Assembly (NCBI GenBank): GCA_016748015.1
Contig: JAAOMT010000483.1
Coordinates: forward strand, 124,001-188,000
DNA from: Geosiphon pyriformis
Lineage: Eukaryota; Glomeromycota; Glomeromycetes; Archaeosporales; Geosiphonaceae
Direction of reading: 5' to 3'
DNA: 64,000 nt
Positions 46,762 to 60,500 of the stretch are shown here, piece after piece. The stretch's first letter is position 1, and every line of letters starts with the position of its first letter. Position numbers and translations under genes: made by a program. The notes below the pieces were generated by a model. That model was not told the origin of the DNA, did no database searches, and saw only the letters and a program-made list of their open reading frames with translations.

Positions 46762-47752
46762 TGTTACCAGATGTTTTTGGTCTCTTCTTAGCTCTTGTAT
46801 GTTTGTTGTAATGCTGTTAATTCACAACTATAGAAAGTGTTTGAACCTCCAATAACTGAATTTTATCTTCAAATTATCTTTTATAATTTGAACTGCTGGG
46901 CTTATAAGTAAAATGGCCAATTCCATGCCAGTTGCTTCATATAGTTACATTGTAGTAAACATTAACTCTTTTCTAGGAATTGCTCATCTGGAAGCTTACT
47001 AAAAATGTGTAGTTACTTTGCTGTGAAAGTCAACTCTTCTACAAGAATCTTGTCTGTAGGCTATTCTAATGATTATAATAAGAAAATAAAAGAAAAAAAA
47101 TAAAAGAAATGTAAAAGAAATAGAATTTTGTCAAGGGAAATGTTTTCTATCCAGGCTTGAAGTCACTAACAGTTTACTGAAATTGGTAGCTAATCAATTT
47201 CAAAATGTTAGTTAGGTTTTTTTTTTGGAGATTTTCCAAGTGCAATATTTTAAAGAAATTGGTTTTTCGAATTATTTAATATTTTATTTCTTTTTGTGTG
47301 TGTAGGAATGGTTCTAAGTAATAAATCTAAAGTAAGATATATTTTCTCAAAGAGAGAAGCTTTTCTTTTATACAACTTGTTGTAACACTATTCCATAAAC
47401 TTGAACTTTGCTCTTTTCTACAATTTTGCTAAACTAAAGATACATTTCGGTGAACTACAAGTTATTTTTGTAAACTATTAGATATTTTGGTGAACTATCA
47501 ATTATTTCAGTGAATTTCTACAAATTTCGGCGAATTTTTAAATGTTACATATTTTGGAGTATTGCATGATTGATTATCACACTTAAGTTACATTTGTGTT
47601 ATGTACAAATTGGGTTATTAATTAAATGATAATTTTGAACATTTTGCTAATGTAATAAGTGATAATTTGAAACGATAATATATGCTAATTAATGATAAGA
47701 TTTATAAAGGTAATTTCATGCTAAACAATATCTCTAATTTTGTCTGGTAACA
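46762..47752 (-). repeat. G3 3' LTR (991 bp)
   Basis: Full-length LTR of the same family, opposite orientation to G2. Only 442 bp of LINE C separate it from the G2 3' LTR, so the two form a close inverted pair. Confidence 0.92.
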
Positions 47753-48300
47753 TAACCTTCTTCTCAAGACTGAGCTCCATCAAAGTCCAAGTACTGTCTG
47801 TAATTTCCAGATAATAATCCAAAATTATTGAAAAAATTTGGTCTAAAAATTGTTGAAATTTCAGTTTTGTAAGCTTTTCAATGTATTGAATCTTTAAAGG
47901 CTGTAAAATTGGGTTTTGTAGAATGTTTTTACAGGTGTGGAATAGGTCATAAAGTCTAAGAGCAGCTCTTAGTTTATAATGACTGTTTGTAGGTCCAGCT
48001 GTTGTCTTGAATTTGTTGTGGAGTTGTTTCCGAATAGCTTCTTTTGTGAGGTTTGCTGCTGTAAGCTCCTATTTTCGTTTATGAAGTGTTTTTTCAATAT
48101 AGAAATATCTATATATTGGAGTATAGTCATAGTTTTCTTTATTAAGACACAGTTGAAGTTTTTGTTGAATAGTAGCATTTGGTGGAATACTAATAGAAAT
48201 AAGCATTAAGTTTTCTCTTAAAGCAAGCTTTAAAAGTTCTGGCAGGTGAATTCCAGAATAACTTCTTGTGTTCTTCTTATATGTTATTCAAAATTTCTGG
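47753..48300 (-). pseudogene. G3 copy of the extra 3' ORF
   Basis: Minus-strand translation across frames gives the same protein as G2 44820-45350: LPELLKLALRENL, PPNATIQQKL, GPTNSHYKLRAALRLYDLF, ELSLEKK. It is interrupted by stops, but similarity at protein level across two diverged copies supports it as a real element gene. Confidence 0.65.
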
Positions 48301-48400
48301 AACTCTTTTCTTCAATAAGACAAATTTGTAGTTGTAGCTTGCTTGAGCTTTTCATTTTGCCTTTTTTCAAATCTGCTTAATAAAATTACATTCACAATAG

Positions 48401-51202
48401 AACTTAAGATACAATAAAAATTTATGTTTGCCAGTTGTTTTTATGGTTTGTTGCAATCATGTTTTTTTAGCCAAAAAGTCTGGTTGGCTTGCAATACAAT
48501 ACCAGACACAGTATACAAAAAAAAATTAACTTCAAATAAAATAGATGGTGTTTTAGCTTTATTATAATTACAATTGTTATCTGAATTCTTATTTTTTTTG
48601 AATTGCTTCTTTGTATATATAAGGCACAAACCATTAATTCACAAATTTTGTTCTTGTAGGATATGACACAATCTTTTTGGCTTACTATTTTTATCTTGCA
48701 TATTTTGGCTGATCTTTATTTTATCTTAAATAAACTATGTTGTATAACACTTTTATTGTTTGTCTTTTTTTTTAAAATTCAGTCTTGTTAAAATCAAAGT
48801 ATTACTTATATAAGCATTATAATTAGATAATTGATCAAAACAAAATATTTTTTACAATTAAAAATAAAATATTTAAAAAGAAAAACTGCTTTCTGTACTA
48901 GTTGGTTAACTATATTGTTATTTTTCTACTAATGATCTCAAAATGTTCCTGGCTTAATAATAATTTTGGCTTTTGTTGAAAGATTCAGTTTTTTGCTATT
49001 GTTATTACTAATATGCAATGTTTCATAACATGAGCACATAAAATCAAAGACCATTAAGACTTAACTTTTATCTTTTTTTTTGATATGTGGTTCTTTTTCT
49101 ATAAGATATAAACTGAGTTGGTTATTAAAAACATAAAAGTATGTTTTATTATAAGTGACTAAAACATGTTTTATAGAGTTAATAAACGGATTTAGAATTG
49201 GTAATATTATTAATTTCTTATTCTTTGGTTCAAATAACTTTATAAAATAAACATATTACATCATTTTTATTATAAATATTTGGCAATATACTACAATATT
49301 TTTCTATTTATGCCTATTATAATAAATATCTTGCTTAGTTTTGCAAAATATATAACCCCATTTTTGCATATATTAAATTATAGTAGATTTTGGAACATAA
49401 TAATTATTGATATTGAAATATTGTAAAATGATTTTGTTACAAAAAAAAACTTGTAACAATAATACTTTTTAGTCTTCAAATTTTGTATTATAAAGCCATT
49501 TTAAGCATGTTTTTTTAATGTTTTTATTTATAAACAACAAAGTATGCTTGATATGCTTGTCTTGAAATCTTGAAAGAAGTTGGTTATAAAAAAAAATAAT
49601 CTGTTCATTTGTATAAACAATAAGCAGCCTATTTATTTCTCTGATTTTTTTCTTTTTAAGAACAGAAAGTACAATATGATTACTATTCTTGACTTTGTTT
49701 TTTTTATTTAATATATTTGTAAAGTATAAGATTAAGCACTATATATGAAAATAATTGAAAGTGGTTAAGGATAAAGCTTGATATTTTTGTTTATTATGTA
49801 AAACACTAAGTTTTTCTTGCAAAAAACAAAGCTTTTTTTATATATTGTAGTTGGCTTCATTTTTTTTTATAATTACTATTTGATTCTGGTTCTTTGTCTT
49901 AATAGAAGATTATAAAAGCAAAAAAATAGTAATTAACTTGTATGTTTTTGCAATTTGTATACATTTTCTTTCTATTCTTTTTTTGTACTTTAGATTGCTT
50001 TAAAATTCACTTGTATATGCTTTTTTTAGATAATATTAAATTTTCTCATTTCAAGAGTTTTTGTTTATTCTTATAAATTAAAAAATTAAGTTTTGTATTT
50101 GAAATTATATTTTTACTTTTATCTAATTGTTTATCTTTACAATATGATAGTTGTAATGTTGTCTTTATTTTTAATTTTTTTTGTTTTTTTTTCATATTTT
50201 GAGCTTTTTTATTTCTAATCAAATAAATAAAAATAATCAGCACATAAATATAAAATTATATAAAAAAAAATGTTAATATATATATACAAATAAGATATTT
50301 TGTATTTAGAAAGTTATTGATATAAAAAAAAGATGAAATTATTGTATTATTTAAAATATATACAGTATACATTTATATTTTCGACCAATTAGACAAAATA
50401 ATATACATATAATTTTCTTATATAATCTGTAGTAAAAGATTCAATTTGTTTATTAGCTATATAAAAGAAAGTAATTTAAAATATTATAACTCTATTAATA
50501 TTTGTTTAATTATTAAAAGGAAAAACAAGTTTTAATTCTTAAAAACAGCTTAAAAAGACTTGTTTAATAGTTTTTGTCTTCTTATATTGTATAAAATGCC
50601 TTAACATTTTGAATTCAAATCTTAAAATATGTAAGTTAAGATAATATACACCACTATAATAATAATAATATTATTATTATTAATATTAATAATAATAATA
50701 ATAATTAAATAAATAATAGTTTTATTATTTATTGTTAAAAAATCTTATAATTGTCTTAATTTGTATTATTTAAAAAATGTTTTTATAATATTTTGTTTAA
50801 CTATTTTTATTATTAAAAAACAAGATCTTTTTTATAAAAATAAATTATAATATAAAAAACTTTACTAATATAATAAAAACTTTTTAATAATAACAATAAA
50901 AAATTGGGTTAAAAATGTATTTTTAAATTTAAACACAATAAAAACAAGTCTGATCAAATACATAATTATTTTAATTAATAATTGTAATAAAAATTAAAAT
51001 AAAATTTATTTTTACAGTTTGAAGAAAATGTTCAACAGTAAAGTCAAAAACTCATTTTTAAAATAATATTAACTATACACACTTTTTTAGCCTATTTGGA
51101 ACCTCAAAAAAAAATACCTAATATATCATGTGCCATCTAAATTCTCGCGCTCTATCTATTAGATTTTCCATCTTAAAATCTCTCCGATATGACCTTTTTC
51201 AC
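48401..51202. other. AT-rich island
   Basis: No convincing gene; ORFs (48441-48629, 50046-50243) are low-complexity. Contains an AAT/ATT microsatellite at 50655-50706 and a segment (50764-50822) homologous to 35485-35545. The last 150 bases may include the 3' end of the SEA4/MIO transcript. Confidence 0.5.
50655..50706. repeat. AAT/ATT microsatellite with inverted arms
   Basis: (TAA)n switching to (TTA)n and back to (TAA)n, able to form a hairpin. Confidence 0.8.
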
Positions 51203-51940
51203 TCACATAGAACATTGACACGAACAGTCGCTCACTGGACAATACTTATGTTTCTGGAACCATTGTAAAATGTGAATTGCGTGGCCACCATGACGACAAG
51301 TTTGACACCATGTAAACCAAAGATCAAATCCAGCTGGACCTGTGTAAATATAAAATTTTAACCAGGAAAATATTGCATTATCAGGTGAGTGAAAATTTAG
51401 TTAATCATATATACCGTCTTTGGTGGATGAGGGTGCATGACCATCTTGGTTATAAGGAATCTGTGCTCTCAATGAATCAATCGGCGTACCAAGGTTTAAT
51501 AAACATATAGAACATCGCGGAAGAGGTAATCTACAGTCGGGGCAACATGTGGTCTATACAGTGTGATAAAAAAAGTTGTTTTCAATTTAGAAATGAAGGA
51601 CATAATTTGAGAACGAATCTTTTCAATTACCATTCCATTACCTTGGCTGGGGTTGTGGGTCCAGCAGTAGCACCATTAAATCCCTGACGTGATTTCCCCT
51701 CTTTGCCCTTGCTTGAGGGAAGACGGGTATTATGAGCAATACTGTGGTTACAAAAATTGCATCGGACTGATACTTGGGGTGGGATCATGTCTGCCGCAGC
51801 TGCATGATTAGGACCAACGTGTTTACCACGCTCTATGTCAAATCTTGCACGATGATGGAACATTTCCCACTGATCTAGAAGTTGACGATAACTTTTTAAA
51901 AACATCTTGTAATTATCAATAAAAATAAAGCTGAAAGGGT

Positions 51941-51986
<46 letters not shown>

Positions 51987-54900
51987 AATAGTGATACTAT
52001 TCTCACCTCTCTACCCAGTGAATCACCCGCGTATCTTTGAAACGACGAGGAACACAGAACGAAAGTGCTAAACTGGCAGTCTGTACGTCTCCCGTGTTAT
52101 TTACGTAGTTTTCGAAAAGGTTCACACCCTCTGGGGTCAACCCGGTTAACACAACACCTTCGATATCTCCAGCATGTACCACTCTGGCCGTTGTTTCTCT
52201 AATGTAAGCATCCAGCTGATCAAAAATTGAAAAGACAATCACATATTCTAAGTTAAACAAGATTTCATTTCACAATGTTAAAAACAGTTAGATATTACCC
52301 GTTCGTCATCCAAGAATCGCAATGCAATACCAATTCGGTCACTTAAAGATAAACCTTCTTCGTGCAGTACGTCTGACCATTGCCCTGATGCGATATATGA
52401 GAACATTGCTCGAAGGTAAGGGTCACGCATTTCAAGACTTAGATTCTTGCACATTTCGCGCCATAATGGGCTGGCTTGGTATGTTTCATCCTGGTTATGG
52501 ATTGCATAACCAGCTAGCGCCGTTGAAATCAATTTCAGTCGTTCATCTTTTTGGGAATTTTAAATATAGCTCAATAAAAGTGTACATCGAACACACGGCA
52601 AAAGATTCAAGTCTAAACCTAAATACTTACTTCGACTGTTATTCAGTGCTTTGATAGCTCGTTCAGCCCATCCGTGAAACAAGGCCCATGCTGCAGCCTT
52701 TTCAAATTCTTTAGAATTTTCCATCCTAACGAAAAAATCGAAAAGTAGATGAACCTTTGATTTTAATTTTTTTGATTAGGAACTCTAATGTATTAATGAT
52801 AAAAATCAAATGCGAAACTACCTACTTGACAAGAGTCTCCTCTAATTCCTTTCTACCAAAACCCCATCCACATATTATCAAGGATAATTTACGTTGTGCT
52901 GGTCTGAGAGTGTGCACAATTGGAATCTCATTTGTATCAATAATTTGTGATGATATACTGCTACTACTGCTACCAACCCCGCTCTCTTGGTGATCAAAAG
53001 TAAATCTTGACTGAGAAACTTTAGACATTGACATCGTAGAAGATGTGAACTTTTCTCCACTAATAGTGCTAAGAGATGCTATTTGCCAGATCAAAGAAAA
53101 ATAGGTTTTCTAAGACTGCTAGGGAAAATTCGATAAGCTTTGAAAAATGGAAAGAGAAGTTACCTTGCCAAACTGTATGAATCCCATAGTAGCTAAAATC
53201 ATTATTACCAATATGGGTAGTGTGATCCAGTGCAAACAATTGGGCTTCTAAATTCAATAAGAGTAAAAAATATCAAATATGTTTTATCTAACATCAAATA
53301 AAGATTAGTGCTTTTTAATTACCGGCTATCCAATTCCAGAGAGTTTTTAACTTTGCTGAATGCCGAACAATATCTTCATTAGTTCGACACTATGAATAAG
53401 AGGGAAAAATTAAAAACTAGTGATATGTAAAAGGACTTTCAAAATATTGGAGATTTGTATTACATGCATTGAATATCTCTGCAAAGCACGATCTCGCATC
53501 AGAACTGAGATATCAGTGTTCAACAATCGAAAAGGCGATAATAAACTATCGCAATGGCTCATCTCAAAAGCGCGTTCCTCACGAACAACTTTCTTCTGCT
53601 GCTTTGAAGCCATACCATGTAATCGGTTACCCAACATACCAATATCTTTGTCAGTCATATCGCCCGGTCGAGGCGTTCTATTACCACTCTCTGTTTCTAT
53701 ATCGTGGTGTACACTCAAAAAAGAGGGGGATTTCAGCCTCTCAGCTGCCGCTGTGAGCCTTTGGGTGTTAAGTTTATGACTACTGTGGTAAAGGTTTTCC
53801 GGTATTGGCTGTGGCCCTAATTGATCATAGTGTTTTCCCGTTTTGATTTTGGTGCCATCGTCTTCATCCTCGTTACCAGATTCATGAAGAGATCCTTTTG
53901 TCTCCATGTCATATACGTTAACACATCTTCCGCTTGCAACAGACATATTGCCACGTGGATCCCATGAGATTTTTAAACTTTCTTCTCGTTTTAATGTTTC
54001 AATAATTCCATCTTTGTTAATTGATACAAGACGATGCGAAGATGCAGAAGTAATCGTAGGTATCCAAGCAAATGAAGTGAGTGGCTTTGAAGATCCTTTG
54101 ACTAAGGGAGTTTTAAATTTTTTTAAAAGCAGTCGATATTATCCAATTTAAAAAAAATTTAAATAGGATAAATACTTTTTCTCGATTTCCATAAGATAGG
54201 TAGATCAATATCTTCTGAATTCTCAATTGGTTGTGTATGAGCACTGATGCCACCATATCCCAATCCAATATTCCCTTTTTCATAACCAGCAGCTGCTTGT
54301 CTGGCTAATTCAGCAGCCATAAATGTGCTCGAGTTGGCCGTAGCAAATGACGAAGATCGTTGCGGCAGTGTAGGTGAAACAAATAAATATTTGCTATTGC
54401 TTTCTTGAATATCCCATAATGTCAAATGTGATGAATCTTTTTCCAAAACTGCGAGCAAACCGGATCGTTGAGGTGAAAATGCAACACGTACAGGTCTTGA
54501 TTCTGTTAAAATGCTCAGAACGTGAAAATTTTTGATCAAGGAATAGGTTTTGATTAAGGTAGAAATTTTAGAATAATGCAAAAAACCTTAAAAGGATATT
54601 GGCTCACTGATTTTTCGATCATCCCAAAGATGAACAGTACCAGCCTCTTCAAAAGAAGCAAACCGATCAAAATTAAAGGGATCAATTTTAACGCCATAAA
54701 CCGCTTTTGTTGGAACCATACTTGCTTGATTTGAAGATTCCACTGTAAAACATGATAAAATAATCATCTTATTTGTCAGATTTTTTGATTGCATAAATAT
54801 TATTCTTATTAGCAATTAATCTTACTTCGCAGATCATATATCCGAAGGCATTTTCCACCCATACCAGCTAACAATCTTCTTGGATTAGTTGGAAACCAAG

Positions 54901-56147
54901 AACATGAATTAATGGCTTCGTTCAAACCATAAGAATGAAGAGGTCTTGGTTCTTCAACTCGAGATAAGCTGTTTAAAGGATTATATTTAAATCAGTTTAA
55001 AGAAAATAATTTTGATATGAAATAAAGAAATATGAATTACTTTGGAGCAGATGATGACAAAAGAGGCGCGATAGGCAAAGGCCTAGGAAATACCGGATGA
55101 TCTTGAAAATTAAAATTTGATTTTGTCATGGATTCTGTGAATATAACCAATTCATGCGATTATTTCTTCTCCAAAAACCCGGAAGACGCGTAATTTATAA
55201 AATTTTAATACGCAATTCGGGTAAATCATTCCAAGAAATTGTACAGAAGACAAACTGACAAACCTGCTATAATGGAAGAATCATCCGTAATAATTGGAAC
55301 AGGTCCACTACCGAAATTTTCAACCTGCACACCTCGATCACTCCATCCACTAATACTACCAGTTCTGCTTATTGGCTGATCAGGTGATATTTTTGGTCCA
55401 CTGAATTGTCTTTTATAATCACTGGCGGTTGGGATGGAACTATTGGTTGCTTGTTCCAGATCCCATATCAATAATGAATAATCGTTTCGAACCTTTTCCA
55501 GACCTGTGGCCAATAAATTTGGTTCGACTTCGCAAAATCTTACAACATTACATGCTCGTAAGTATCTAACATTCAATTGTAGTGGTTGTTGAGATGACGA
55601 CGTTGGCAAGTAAGTTGGTTGTGTGGTCATAGGTGCAGATTTAGTAGAGGTGATAAAATTTGATGAAGGAAGATTTTCAGTCATTGCATCATCGCTTAAG
55701 TTAACAAGTAATGTTTTTCCACTGGTTTGGCCCACTGCGATTAAACTTTGAAAATTTGGATCCGGTGACCAAGCAAAACACTCAAGTTATCAAACCAAAA
55801 ATCATGGAAAAACAATTTTGAATTGAGAGTTTGAAGGGGAAATCATTCAATAATTTGAGATTAACATAATCATCAAAAATCAATTATCGTCATGTACCTT
55901 CATTAATCCCAGGTCAGAATTGATAGCAATCATCTTTGTTGCCTTGGTGTCGTCAACATTCTAATTAATTAATATTTGACGGATTTTTATCTTAATCCCT
56001 GTATACATCGAAATTTCTTTGACAATCTAAACGAACCTCTGGCTTAAATTCATATAATCTCAGGTCATTTGATCCAATCAAAAATTTATTGTCCCCATCG
56101 TGAGGTGACCATAAAATACGGTGTGTTCTTAATGTTGACATTTTCAT
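51203..56147 (-). CDS. SEA4: SEA4/MIOS-type WD-repeat protein of the SEA/GATOR2 complex (about 17 exons)
   Basis: GATOR2/SEACAT subunit at the vacuole/lysosome surface that relieves inhibition of TORC1 by GATOR1. Starts [19 protein letters not shown] at 56147. WD repeats follow: [60 protein letters not shown] and LTLWDIQES, up to about 54100. Helical alpha-solenoid includes [20 protein letters not shown] and [10 protein letters not shown] (52800-53700). The C-terminus has zinc ribbons and a RING-like end: [54 protein letters not shown], stop 51203-51205. These C-terminal cysteines are the strongest signature of MIOS. Exons were recognised by frame and splice sites but not all boundaries were fixed. 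One intron has a GAT microsatellite. Confidence 0.9.
51941..51987. repeat. GAT trinucleotide repeat in a SEA4/MIO intron
   Basis: About 15 tandem TGA/GAT units between the exons ending near 51905 and starting near 52003. Intronic, so not translated. Confidence 0.9.
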
Positions 56148-56159
56148 TACTTTTTCACC

Positions 56160-57462
56160 CAAAAAGTTAGGAAATATAAAGAATCTTTCAAAAAGACATA
56201 TTTACGTATATGATTGGATAGTGATCGGCGTAAAAAAGATGTCCACTTTCACATATACGTATTTAGAAAAGATCTGTGAAAATAAGAATTGTGATAAGGT
56301 TTTAACATATAACACTCATTAAAAAGCTAAAAACAGTTTTAATCCACCAAATATAAGTTTTTTTTTACATTAAACCTAATATCAAGGTTTAACAATTTTT
56401 ATTATTTACATATTTTGACAATTATATTACAAAAAAACTTGATTTAAATTTTTATATTAAAAACCAGTTTTTTATATTTATATTAAACTTATTGTAAACT
56501 ATTAAAATTTAATAAATTTTATCAAAAATTCAACCAAATAAGTTAAATTTTGCAGCTAATTTTTTAAAAAGTTTAATTTAAATTTAAGATTTAACAAAAT
56601 AAGATATAATTAATAATTTAATAATTTAAATATAATAAATAGCTTAAAAATAAACTTTAATAAATTAAAAAAGTGGTTTTATAATTAAAAACTAAATAAT
56701 TTAAACTTTAATATTTATAATATTATTAATAATTAAAATTTTTTATTAATTGTTAATTATAATATAAAATTAAAAATCTTATAAATTACATATTTTTTAC
56801 ATGTAATTAATTATTCAAATCAGTTAAAACTAAATTAAATTGAAATTATTAAGGAAAATTTATTTTGTAAAAATATTTTATTTATAATAAAAAGCAAAAT
56901 TTTATTATTATTTATATAATAATAATACTCTTATTAAACTTAATATTAAAAAACTATTATTTAATTAAAAATATTATTATTAACTATATTATTAGAAAAT
57001 TTTACTTTATTATTAAATATAAAACCAATTTTAATCTTTAATATATTATATTTTTTACATAATTTACACATATTATTTCCAAAGTTTATAATCAAAATTT
57101 TAATTATAGCATATTTATTTTTTAATTTAAAATACAGAATAAAAGAAATTTTAAATATTTTAATAACTAAAATAATTAAAATACTAATTGGTTTAATAAT
57201 AAATATAATTAATTCAAACTTTAATAAAGTTAAATAAAAACCAAACATAAAAATTAATAATAGTAATAATTAAAGATAAAACAACAAAAAAAACAAAAAT
57301 TTTAATATAAAATTTAATACCAGTAAAATAGAATTTAAAAATTTTAAAAAAAATTACAAATTTAAATAAAAACTTAAAAAAAAAAATATTTTTTATAATC
57401 TACAATTACATAATAAAAATTTTAAAACCTAAAATATTAATTTTTTTTTTATTAACACATTT
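56160..57462. other. AT-rich island upstream of SEA4/MIO, downstream of LINE D
   Basis: The first 150 bases must include the SEA4/MIO promoter. The rest is AT-rich; the minus frame 56961-57248 has the KPI-containing similarity to 33759-33986. Abuts the LINE D tail at about 57463. Confidence 0.5.
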
Positions 57463-57545
57463 AATGAGTGTAGCCCAATCACTATCTAGTACATAAAGCC
57501 AAACTAAGAGACTCAAACTAAATGCGATTCACGTACTTTCTACAT

Positions 57546-57557
57546 GTGGCTAGCCAC
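57546..57557 (-). other. LINE 3' UTR palindrome/hairpin (copy D)
   Basis: Perfect palindrome GTGGCTAGCCAC just after the ORF2 stop, identical to copy A. Confidence 0.5.
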
Positions 57558-57577
57558 TTAGGCCAGACAAGGCAACG

Positions 57578-60500
57578 CTACACACCAATAACAACCCACA
57601 CACTGCCACCCAGACCAGAAAAGAAACAATAAGGCTTCTGACAACCAAAGCTAACAACAAAAAAATTGGCCACACCAAGCAATCTTATAACACAATCAGA
57701 CAAAACTGAAGACACACTACAAGAGAGCCCAGAAACAACACTATTATCACAAACCAGACCAGTCTTCTCTATCACCACCTGGTGGCTGGTCTTAGCCAAC
57801 CACACTTTAGCACGATGTAACTCAACCACGAATCTAACATAATCAACAATCTGAGTAGCTGCTACCTTTTTATCCTCAAAAATACTGCAAGCTTTCTCAT
57901 ACCACTCCCCCAACACAAACCCTTTGCAAACCAGAGTGTACAACCCAACATCAATGGAACATTAAGACAAAACTCGCAATACGGCAGAAGCAAGGGAACC
58001 ACCAGCCAAAGCTAACCAATGGGTAGAAGCCTCAGCCAAAATCTCACTACGAATGCCAGACTCATGAACACAAATAAAAGTGTGGTCAGAGAACTCCACC
58101 TCATCGCAAAACAAACATAATACACTAGGATAGTGCTTATCATACAATCTTTTCCTTACTGCCACTGGCAATTTTTTGTGCACAGCCTTCATAATATAAG
58201 TGCAAAACATTGAGAATACCTGGCTAGTGAACCCAGTGAGCATATGAGAATCAGGATGCCACACTTTTGCCATGACAACCCAGTCTATGCAACCAATCAT
58301 TGCATCCAGAACCACATCACAACCAGGCCCAGCTTCTTAATGAGCAGAACAAACAGACCAAAAAATATTCCTGATAAAATAATGGACATTACCAGAAACA
58401 GCGACACCCTCAGCAACCAAAAAATGTTTACACACATTGGCACAAAGAGAAAAAGGAGATCCAGAGGCAGCCCCAGCAGCCAAGTCAGCTTCCACATTAC
58501 CAGGAATTCCAGAGTGGCCTTTTACCTTAACCCAACTTACACTAAGATCCTTATCCCTGACCAAATTGAAAATATAATGCCTCTCTAGCCAGCATTGATT
58601 ATGGAAATCAGGGGCAACCAAAGACATCTCAGACACACATGCGTCAATAACAGTCTGGCTGTCAAGATGTAACACCACAGTACTTGAAGAAGGAACACAT
58701 TCCAAAGCCAAAGTGACAGCCTGCAATTCGGCCATAGTAGATGACAAAAGGCCATTAACAGTGATACCAATGCTCTTATCCAAAACCAGAAAGTATGCAG
58801 CAGTATCACAGATGACCTCAGCAGAGCCTGTATTCCTCAAAGACCCATCCATAAAAACTTCAAAAAAGCCTGACCAAATGTTATACAATCCATCTATTAC
58901 CGCAGAAAATTTTCCAGACTCCAAAATGTCCAAACCAATTTTTTCTGCAGAGTCAATAGAACCAGAAAACGAACAACCCTGACTCTTCAAAAACTCAGAA
59001 GAAACTAAGAACCAATGAGGCACAGGACCACGCAGATCCAATCTCTTCCAACAACAAAAAGTTTTCCAATCCAACAAAACACCTTTCTTATCAAAAAGCC
59101 GATCACCAAAAGTGACACCAAAGCATCTAAGAGATTTAACCGAGTCAAAATACAGAGACTTTCCAAGAATAGAAGACAACAGAAAATAACCAGAACTATG
59201 AAATGCAGTGGGGAGATTGTTCACCAAAGAAAGCTCATTGCCCAAAAAAATTTTTATCATCCCAGCCAAAAAATTGTTCACTGGACTAACACACAACCTG
59301 ACTGGAAACTGCAAAGGATCCAAAGGAGCCCAACCAAGAACCTGCAGATCCAAAAACCTATGTCTAAACAAACGCCCAAGAATACTAAAGGCATTAAAGA
59401 ACATTATCAAAGCAGCAATCTTTCCCTCTGACTGCACCTGCTCAAAAGATTTCAGGCTATACAATGAGGGATGATACAAAGCAGCATCAGGAAAATCATG
59501 GGGAAGACAAGCCTTAAACCTAAGACCCTTTCTAACCAAGACATCCCACTTGTGACAAACATTAAAAGGAACAAAACTGAACTGAATATAATAGCTAACA
59601 ATAGGCTGCAAAACAGCCAACACCAGATAGGAGAACTGTTTATCTGTAATAGCTTTTCTAAGCACAACATTGACGAAAAAACGCACATCCACATGAGCCT
59701 TGGCAACACTTGGCTTGGAGAGCCTCTCAGTTGACAGAAAAATACCCAGATACCAATGTGCTTCCTCTTTTTTGGCAATAGAAATTGGCTGACTGCAAAT
59801 GCTCAGTGAAGCAACTTTAACACTCTGATTGATGAGAATAGCTACCGTCTTTTCACTGTTGATAGAAATATCATTGATCACAAAAAATTTACTGGCAATG
59901 TTCAGAGCATATTGAGTAGAAGCCTGACAATTCCCAACTCAGATCATATTATCAACAAATGCACCAGCCGAAAAATACAATGTCAAACTATTACTGCTCT
60001 TAATTCTGCCAAACTTTGCAACAAACTTAGTATCAATCCAGTATCCACACAATTGTTTGTGCCTCTTAACCTCACACAAAAGTGAATTGTAAAAAATTCT
60101 CCATAGAAGCGGCAAAAAGATCTCACCCTGATCCAGCCCATCATGCACCTTATAACCACCAGACAAACCAAAGTCAGTCATTATCCTATTAACTCTATCT
60201 TCATGAATACCACCAAAAAACCTTATGAACCTTTCACACATCTTGACACACTGCAAACTAGCTCTTAAATGATGCCATCCAACTGAATCATAAGCTTTCC
60301 GCATATCTTGCAAGACCAACCATAACTCCCTATCCTTCTTAATAGCATCCTTAATCACTGAACTAACAACAAACATTGAAGATTGTGTAGACGTACCCTT
60401 CAGCACCAAAAAATTGTCACCTCGAAGAATGTTGAACTTGCTACAAGCCATTGAAATACAATTAGACAGAACCTTAGAAAGAATCTTCCTGGCAGTCTCA

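Larger units (their letters stand above)
46762..48400 (-). mobile_element. Ty3/gypsy fragment G3: 3' LTR plus extra ORF
   Basis: Minus-strand copy inserted into LINE C. LTR 46762-47752 with perfect TGTTACC...GGTAACA ends, then internal DNA homologous to the end of G2 (CTCAAGACTGAGCTCC and onward). The right boundary is approximate: similarity to G2 fades at about 48300-48400, so the rest of the element has been lost or has decayed into the AT-rich island. Confidence 0.85.

Noticed and set aside
53420-53779. Plus-strand ORFs over SEA4/MIO exons (also 52322-52654, 53469-53756)
   Set aside because: Opposite strand to conserved exons, no start context or recognisable domains.
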